Shown piece after piece: positions 57,917-64,000 of a stretch of DNA of 64,000 bases. The position numbers and the translations under genes are program-made. Within the stretch, counting starts at the first letter, position 1. Each line of letters opens with the position of its first letter. A model generated the notes under the pieces. That model was given only the letters and a program-made list of their open reading frames with translations. It was not told the origin of the DNA and did no database searches. Location of the stretch: positions 9,316,202 to 9,380,201 of the forward strand of contig OZ029919.1 in the NCBI GenBank assembly GCA_964023275.1, in the 5' to 3' direction. This DNA is from Norana najaformis. Lineage: Eukaryota; Annelida; Clitellata; Crassiclitellata; Hormogastridae.

Positions 57917-58206
57917 AAAAGCTCTCACCATCGCACATGTTGAAACAGATCAGAATGCCAATACAGGCAGACCACTACTGTAGTTTCATGTCGAATTATA
58001 AAAAGCTCGGGAGTATAATCTGTGCCGGCAAGTGGAACCGCGCGCAAGATCTGTGCTACGGCGACTCAGGAGGACCCTTGGAGTGTAAGTCTGACTCGAG
58101 GTGGTACCTTCACGGCGTTTTGTCCCAAGTCGACAAAAACTGTGTTTCTATCGCCAGCTTCGCCAAAGTAAAGATGTTTCAGGATTGGATCGAGCTTCAC
58201 ACAAAA
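57917..58206 (+). CDS. Trypsin-like (S1) serine protease, C-terminal exon
   Basis: Follows a good acceptor (CATTTTCTTAACAG) in phase 1 and ends at AAA|GTAAGT in phase 0. Encodes KLSPSHMLKQIRMPIQADHY then IICAG, DLCYGDSGGPLEC, WYLHGVLSQ and QDWIELHTK. GDSGGP holds the catalytic Ser; the Asp six residues before it corresponds to chymotrypsin position 189, predicting Lys/Arg specificity. However, the usual SWG and PGVYT segments read SQV and ASFAKV, so the pocket walls differ from trypsin. Exons for His57 and Asp102 are not visible in the window. It may be part of a larger gene or an orphan/pseudogene exon. Confidence 0.75.
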
Positions 58207-58239
58207 GTAAGTTCTCAAAAGTATAAAATATAAGAATGA

Positions 58240-58560
58240 CAAATATATACTTATATATATGTAAATACTTACATGCATACATACATACACACATGTATAT
58301 ATACATACTCACACACATGCTTACATACACATGCATGCATACATATATCCATGCATGCATGTAAGCATACATACGTGATTCCATAGGATGCATGAATGTA
58401 TGCGTGTATGTATCCATATAAGCTTGCATGCTAACATAAACACATACATGCAAGCACGTGAGTATACATACAAGCATTCGTGATTACATAAAATACTTGT
58501 ATGTATGCATGTATATAGGATGCGTTCATGCATGTATACATACATCCTATATGCATGTCT
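58240..58560. repeat. CATA/CATG-rich low-complexity region
   Basis: About 320 bases of degenerate (CATACATG)n on the plus strand. ORFs rich in Met, Tyr, His and Cys across it are artefacts. Confidence 0.9.
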
Positions 58561-59209
58561 TGATCGTATATGTGTGGTTAGATCGATGAAATGTTGCAAT
58601 TAAGCATGATTGGAGAAGGCCTTTAAGGCTCCCATGATTCACTAATTGACGTCATAAAATTATGGTCACAGGGATTTATTAATTTCTCAAATCTTGCTTC
58701 ATAATATTCGTTACAGCAGTCTTTTTCAACATTCACTGATGTCAAAACAAACAAGTCCTTTAAATGACTGGTTAAATGTTTAGCTTCTTGATAACACATT
58801 ATCTGCAATTACCGAATAGTTTTTAAGGAAGATGTCATTACTGTTGTTTCAGGATGTTAAACGTTGAAATTCCATCATCTGTGGAAAACAAAAATGCCAG
58901 AAAATGACTCCAACTTACATCCTAAAATGAATAAAGACTATTAGCCTCAATGAGTCATACAACGATTATATCAATTCTGCAAATTTTCTGTTTTGTCTAC
59001 TCTATTTAAAATAATTTTGTATCTAACTAATTCTTTTTGCCTATGTCGATCTTGTTCCAATAGCTTCCTGACGTATCCGGCTAAGAATCAGGTATCAAAT
59101 ATATTAACTACCTTAAATGCATTTATAATACAAACTAGGGCCTACATTCCTTTTCAGCTTATCTTTCGATGGCTGAATGTGCAGCGCCCTTTTTCGACCT
59201 CGATTGTGC

Positions 59210-59265
59210 CTTTCAAAACAGTCATGTATAAGCTGAAGTTCCCCATAGGCCCTACTTACTATTAC

Positions 59266-59309
<44 letters not shown>

Positions 59310-59615
59310 GCAGTAGTATATTCTATTTTATGGAATTTATGCTTAGTGGGGCATACATGTACAATCTTAAGAAAAAGAAATTTCATTTGGAATTTAAAGA
59401 TCATCAAAAAACAATTAAAATAATTGTTAAATCTAGTGATTTCCATATGCTTTATACATTTATAAGTATGTATTATAAAACTAGCAAAAGCAATGATAGT
59501 TAACAGCAGAAAAAGATCACAGTGAAATGCTCATGTATAAACTCCGTAGCCTTTCAAAACACAGTCGTGTATAAGCTGAAGTTCTCCATAGGCCCTACTT
59601 CAAGCAATGCCCCAA
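59210..59615 (+). repeat. Direct repeat flanking an ATT microsatellite
   Basis: CCTTTCAAAACAGTCATGTA with GCTGAAGTTCCCCATAGGCC at about 59210-59256 recurs at about 59548-59602. Between them lies (ATT/TAT)n at 59257-59309. Confidence 0.85.
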
Positions 59616-59779
59616 CGAATCAAACCTTTGTTGTGAAGCTATGCAGCTATATCCCGCAAGGCAATTATGTCCAATTGGTGAACTGTTTCCGCAGCATCAA
59701 CCATCGATCCCAATACTAAGCCACCGAGATTAACCCTGAAAAAGGTATGTTTTAACCTGAGTGATTATTATCGCACTTG

Positions 59780-60090
59780 GAGAGAGGAAGCTGTTGTTTC
59801 CTCATTGATGGTAACCATTGGCTTGGACAAATCAGAATGTGTCCCGCAGGCCTCAGTTCTTGAGCCGCTCTGCTACATACTTCATACCGTGAATCTGGTA
59901 AAGATCATCTCTGCTCTTAGAGTCCTGGTTTACCAGTATGCTGATAACGTCCAGCTGTACTTGGCGTGCCACTCGCCTGCATGACCCACTGTACAAAATC
60001 CAGGCAATCGTGACGGAAGTTCCAAACGGGGTGTTTTCTAATCGACTGAAGCTGAACCCTGAAAAAGAAAAATAATTTATTTGGCGGAAG
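59780..60090 (+). mobile_element. LINE reverse transcriptase fragment (CR1/L2-like)
   Basis: Plus-strand translation reads VPQASVLEPLCYILHTVNLV then LVYQYADNVQLYLA, the decayed form of the PQGSVLGP...YADD block of non-LTR reverse transcriptases, then NRLKLNPEK after a frame change. The catalytic YADD has become YADN, so it is dead. Confidence 0.8.
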
Positions 60091-60249
60091 AAAACAGGCA
60101 CGTGCAAAAGTTGACAAGAAATAGGTAGAGGCAGCATTTAAGAGCTGGGAAACACAAAACACAACACGTTGTCTGGAACATTGAACTGATTCTGATATAC
60201 AAAGAACTATTCATAGCATAGCATGTCAGTCCCATTGCAGGCGCTGCCT

Positions 60250-60370
60250 TAATCAACTGCGTCAGATCAGAGCGACAGAGCAAAATGTAACCTTTAACGA
60301 CGCTGCGACTGTCACCTCGAGTGATGACCAGGTCAAGACAACCGCCTTTTATGGTAGATGGTTTCAAATC
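60250..60370 (-). mobile_element. Possible LINE endonuclease-end fragment, opposite strand
   Basis: Minus strand reads GGCLDLVITRGDSRSVVKGY, similar to the H..GHTLDLVITR block at the end of the CR1/L2 endonuclease domain. Short and adjacent to the oppositely oriented RT fragment. Confidence 0.5.
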
Positions 60371-60899
60371 TGGTTAAAATATGCATATATATATACATTA
60401 ACATGTATAGAATAGGCTAACTAGAGTCCAATCATTATGGATACCCTAATACCCTCGATAATAATATGCATTTCACTGCTAGACAAACTGTTGATTGATT
60501 GATTCCGCTGACAATTGGCGACCGCCATGCATGCCGACTACTGACGAATATTCCAGCCTTCACAATGAGCCTTATGGCGTGAGGGATATTCGAACGTGGC
60601 GCGTTCTAGCGTTAGCAGAGGATGTGTCAGTAGGTCAACGTAACTGTGTGCAGTGAACGTCTCCGATTGCCGTCATTACTCCCAACCTTAGCGCAGCACA
60701 GACCAGAATTGCTAACACGTTATCAGTCTGTTATGGGCACGAGACTCGTTTGGTTGAGATCTGCTTACTTACAAAGGATCCTGCGAATTGAGCTTTTTCC
60801 TGCCTTATGAATATTATTGACCTTTGCTGTAGGCTATACAGGAATGTTCTGAAGGAATAGATAAACTTATCGTTCTTGTCGAACTATTTTGTCACTTAA

Positions 60900-60960
60900 A
60901 TTGGCCAGAAATACGTCTAAGAGGCCCTTAAAAGGCGCTATATAAATGACAATGTAACTA
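60900..60960 (+). repeat. Repeat tail
   Basis: GAGGCCCTTAAAAGGCGCTATATAAATGACAAT is the 3' tail shared by several repeats in the window; the body upstream is not recognisable. Confidence 0.55.
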
Positions 60961-61059
60961 GTTAGCTAACTAACTGATCCTTCTTCTGAAAGTCCATTGC
61001 CATTCAAAAGTGTCTGTGTTAATCGCCCACGAGTTATACACTTTTAAAAAATTAAGTGC

Positions 61060-61340
61060 TAAAAAACTTAGAGAAATGCTCAGCATCACATCTTCCTTCT
61101 TTTTTCGCTCCTGATTCTTTTGATCCACTTGCAAACGTGTACATTCCACATGGACAAACTTAAGATCAGCTTCCTCTGGCCAGCTGTTTTTCCTACTTAC
61201 CAAAAAGAGACTTGATTTTCGTGCCCTTTTTGCACACTGGTGCTCACCTATAGAACTCACTACCACCAGCTTTATGAACCTTCTCTTTCTCTTATCACAT
61301 TTCGCAAACAATTAAAGATTTATCTTTTTCGAGCTACCAG
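61060..61340 (+). mobile_element. LINE ORF2 C-terminal remnant
   Basis: With frame shifts, the plus strand reads DFRALFAHWCSPI, LTTTSFMNLLFLL, FRKQLKIYLF-like text, resembling the AP.LWNSLP...FRKQLKTHLF end of CR1/L2 proteins. Heavily decayed. Confidence 0.45.
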
Positions 61341-62699
61341 CGTTCTTGAGGTGAATTCGCAAATTAAAGCGATGTAAGTACCTGATGAATGATAATAATT
61401 TGTGGACCAGAATAACCGAGTTTCACGATTATGATGAGTTAATATGTGTATTGTGTACCAAAGGTAAAACTAGAACACCTGAACATGCTTCATTAGAAAC
61501 TCGTCAGAAATGAGGGCCATGGATCATTTCGGCAAAGGGACAAAACGATCACAGCAGTCTGCCTTCTTTAATCTGTTAACTTGGACAATATGCTATCATC
61601 CAGTCAACAGTACTGTCAAGCGCGTCATCACTCTCTGTATGACTCTGTATGTGTGCTATTTTGTCAGACGATAGACTGAGAGACAGCTCCTCGCCAGAAC
61701 AAACTTTTTCGGAGTCTTTATCAAAGCTGTCTTTGTAGGAGTTAATAGGGCAACTTAATCTGCAAAACGTTACATTTTGTTAAACACAAAAGTGACAACA
61801 GCAACAATAAGTACGAAATTATTAGTAATTTTGTTTGAAGGAAAGTTTGTTCCTCGATTCAATCTTTGCCTATGCGTGCATCTGTCTATGTGTCTGTCTG
61901 CATTTGGGTTTGTATGTACGGCCATAAGATAGGCCGCTACCAACAGTTATGTATATTTTCTAACATCTGAAAAGTAATTAAGAAGGAATTCATTGAATAA
62001 AATCCTCCCTGCAGCGGGTTGTTTTCTACAGGGCTTCGCTGTTGAAGTGAATTTATGTCAATGAACGCGGAGCAATTCGCTTCTTGCGATAAGTAGCCTA
62101 CTATTTAAATATTGGCAAAATTATAAAATATATTTATGATCATAGAAAGGATATTTTACCTGAACTAAAAATTGAATAAAACTATTATAGTTTTAATGGC
62201 GGCCGATTGGCTGGAGAGAAAGTGCGTGATGGCCTTCCTATCACCGGGAAAAGCTCTTATTTGGTTTACAACAAGTGCGACTTTGATAATTCAGAAACGC
62301 AATGTCAATATAGAGGGAATTTAAATTGATTTGAGATGTATTATTCTCCGGCTGACGCGCCATAATGGTAAACACATGCTTGCTGATAGAATCGTGAATT
62401 TACTGAATATATTAAATTATAACTGGCGGCTTCACGTATAAAATAATAGCATTTATTTGAAACGAAGCATACAATGACTTTTTAAGTTTATTTCAGAGCT
62501 ACACTGAAATACGCCAGGTAAAGTTGAATTTTAAACAATAGAATTTCAAACTTTAACTTTAAATTTTAAACAACAATTGCCAAAAACTATAGTGCCAAAA
62601 CAGAAAGGTGTCTGGAGTCAGTTGTCTTGTTTACTTAAACGTTCTAGATGTTTCTCGCTATGAATGACAGTCTAACTATTTAAGTTTTCAATTTAAGTA

Positions 62700-62940
62700 A
62701 ATATCTGAATAGTCATTTGTATATATTATATATATATTATATATATATACATCATGCATGCATTCAAATGTACATATATACGTGCATACATTTGAATCTG
62801 TTAGACAGCCGTGTTTAGCGCCCTTGTGAGGTTTTCAAAAGGCGTTATATAAATAACCATATCCACGCACATACATTTAAGCATACATACATACATACAT
62901 ACGTACATACATACATCCTTGCATGCATATATACATTGTG
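62700..62940. repeat. TATA and CATA microsatellites around a repeat tail
   Basis: (TATA)n at 62718-62748, TTAGCGCCCTTGTGAGGTTTTCAAAAGGCG tail at about 62815-62855, and (CATA)n at about 62880-62915. Confidence 0.85.
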
Positions 62941-63344
62941 AAATTCTATCATATTTTGCATTACGTCATTAGCCCTGACTTGATTGAGTGCAAAGTTACA
63001 TTTGTTTGTGGCTTATCGTTGTTAATTCACGACAACATGTACAGTGTACTTATCTCCAGCCAGTTACGTACTTGGATGCGCGACCTTCTCTATCATATAA
63101 AGTTACTTTATACCCCCTCTTAGTCTTTGACCCCCAAAAATGGTACCAACGCACATGGGGTGGTTATAAATGTTCTTGTTGTTGGATTAGTGTAGTTTGA
63201 CAAAACAGATCCTGCGTCATTTGGACGCAGGATCCAAGTGGATTCTATAGCAATACATGACAAAGTGCGTTACAGTCCCATGATTACATTTGCAATAAGG
63301 ATCACTTCTTTGATAGAAGGTGCGCATGAATAAATAAACATAAC

Positions 63345-63470
63345 ATATTGTCGCCTTTGAAAGGTTGTTGGAAGGCGCTATGCAAATTATTATATAATAT
63401 TCATTCATTCAGAGCATTTATATAGCGCTCATTTATATAGTATACCCAAAAGCGCTCAACATGTATGTAT
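63345..63470. repeat. Inward-facing repeat tails
   Basis: TTGGAAGGCGCTATGCAAAT at 63369-63388 faces GAGCATTTATATAGCGCTCA at 63413-63432, so two GCGCTATA-type tails of opposite orientation lie about 40 bases apart. Confidence 0.6.
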
Positions 63471-63682
63471 GCATGCACATGTATGAATGTATGCAGTACA
63501 TACACATATGTTTTGAAGCATTATACACGTATCCTACAACCTCTGAACCAAACTTCTAGGAGGAGTTCTACAGCAACGTGTTACCATATGCGCTATCATT
63601 GCGTCTCGACAGTTTAATTCATTACCATGCCTATATTAATTAAATAATTACCATACCTATATTTCAGCATTACGCAGTTCCG

Positions 63683-63757
63683 ATGCGGAAACTCTGCGCA
63701 TTAGTCATACTCATTGGTTGCTTATGGCAAGACTCGTTGAGTGTTTTGGCGTCCAAG
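63683..63757 (+). CDS. Signal-peptide exon, copy 2
   Basis: ATG at 63683, 25 codons, MRKLCALVILIGCLWQDSLS then VLASK, ending AAG|GTTAGT in phase 0. Acceptor-like TTTCAG and ACGCAG lie just upstream. Matches the exon at 56837-56911. Any following exon would lie beyond the window. Confidence 0.6.
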
Positions 63758-64000
63758 GTTAGTAAATCGAAAGTTGGATGGCATTTAAAGGCATTCGGGC
63801 AGTTCTTTCGAAATCCATTGGTTTCAATGAATTCGATAAGTTTTGCTGAAAACAATAGTAAGTTTATGTTCAGTGAGTTAAAGAGAACTTTTCAAAATTC
63901 ATCAGTCTTCGCAGAGAAAAAGCGATTGCCATGTTCAGAGTAATCTGATTGTATAGTAATGGAATCAGTCAAAATTGTAACCTTAATCGTAATAACGAAT

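Larger units (their letters stand above)
61950..63760 (+). repeat. Diverged segmental duplication, copy 2 (promoter region + signal-peptide exon)
   Basis: Partner of 55660-56915. The conserved donor-like CGCCAG|GTAAAG is at 62512-62523. The spacing to the signal-peptide exon is larger than in copy 1 because microsatellites and a repeat tail have been inserted. Confidence 0.7.

Noticed and set aside
38104-58206. Functional linkage between Ptf1a and the trypsin-like exon, because PTF1 drives pancreatic proteases in vertebrates
   Set aside because: They are about 18 kb apart with many repeats between, the protease exon is isolated, and no shared regulatory motif is visible.
58148-58599. Met/His/Tyr/Cys-rich ORFs on the minus strand
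   Set aside because: Products of a degenerate CATA/CATG simple repeat.

Overview
The window is animal nuclear DNA: genes are split by introns with GT/AG junctions, AT-rich intergenic sequence carries LINE and SINE debris, and there is a clear PTF1A-type bHLH gene. The repeat tails (GCGCTATATAAAT type), the CR1/L2-like LINE fragments and the EGF/lectin-like exon-shuffled proteins suggest a marine invertebrate bilaterian (echinoderm, hemichordate or lophotrochozoan). I cannot narrow it further from sequence alone.

Left third (1-30 kb, minus strand): two tandem paralogous genes built from phase 1-1 exons. Gene B (29971 to 19516) looks complete: signal peptide, beta-sandwich-like domain, EGF, beta-sandwich-like domain, EGF, a Thr-rich mucin-like stalk with 20-residue repeats, a transmembrane helix and a 48-residue cytoplasmic tail. 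All seven exons join in frame to about 878 residues. Gene A (13026 to beyond the left edge) has signal peptide, domain, EGF, domain, EGF, domain and then leaves the window. Its last two domain exons lie in a recent tandem duplication of about 1.8 kb. The repeated domain has four invariant cysteines, a GFDDSSW motif and a WIW...YCRGYL end. I do not recognise a named family for it. The two proteins are probably secreted or cell-surface adhesive or recognition molecules.

Middle (30-52 kb): a two-exon Ptf1a homologue at 38104-39952 on the plus strand, with a TATA-like box and a conserved C-terminal exon carrying the two Trp motifs. Around it are LINE 3' ends, tRNA-derived SINEs, microsatellites, a 435-bp hAT-type MITE with a perfect 8-bp target duplication, a 37-39-bp minisatellite and two GC-rich patches with no convincing gene.

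Right end (52-64 kb, plus strand): two diverged copies of a promoter plus signal-peptide exon (56837-56911 and 63683-63757), and between them one exon encoding the C-terminal part of a trypsin-like serine protease (57917-58206). Its catalytic Ser is intact but the pocket walls are altered. The rest of the protease is not visible. LINE fragments fill 59.7-61.3 kb.
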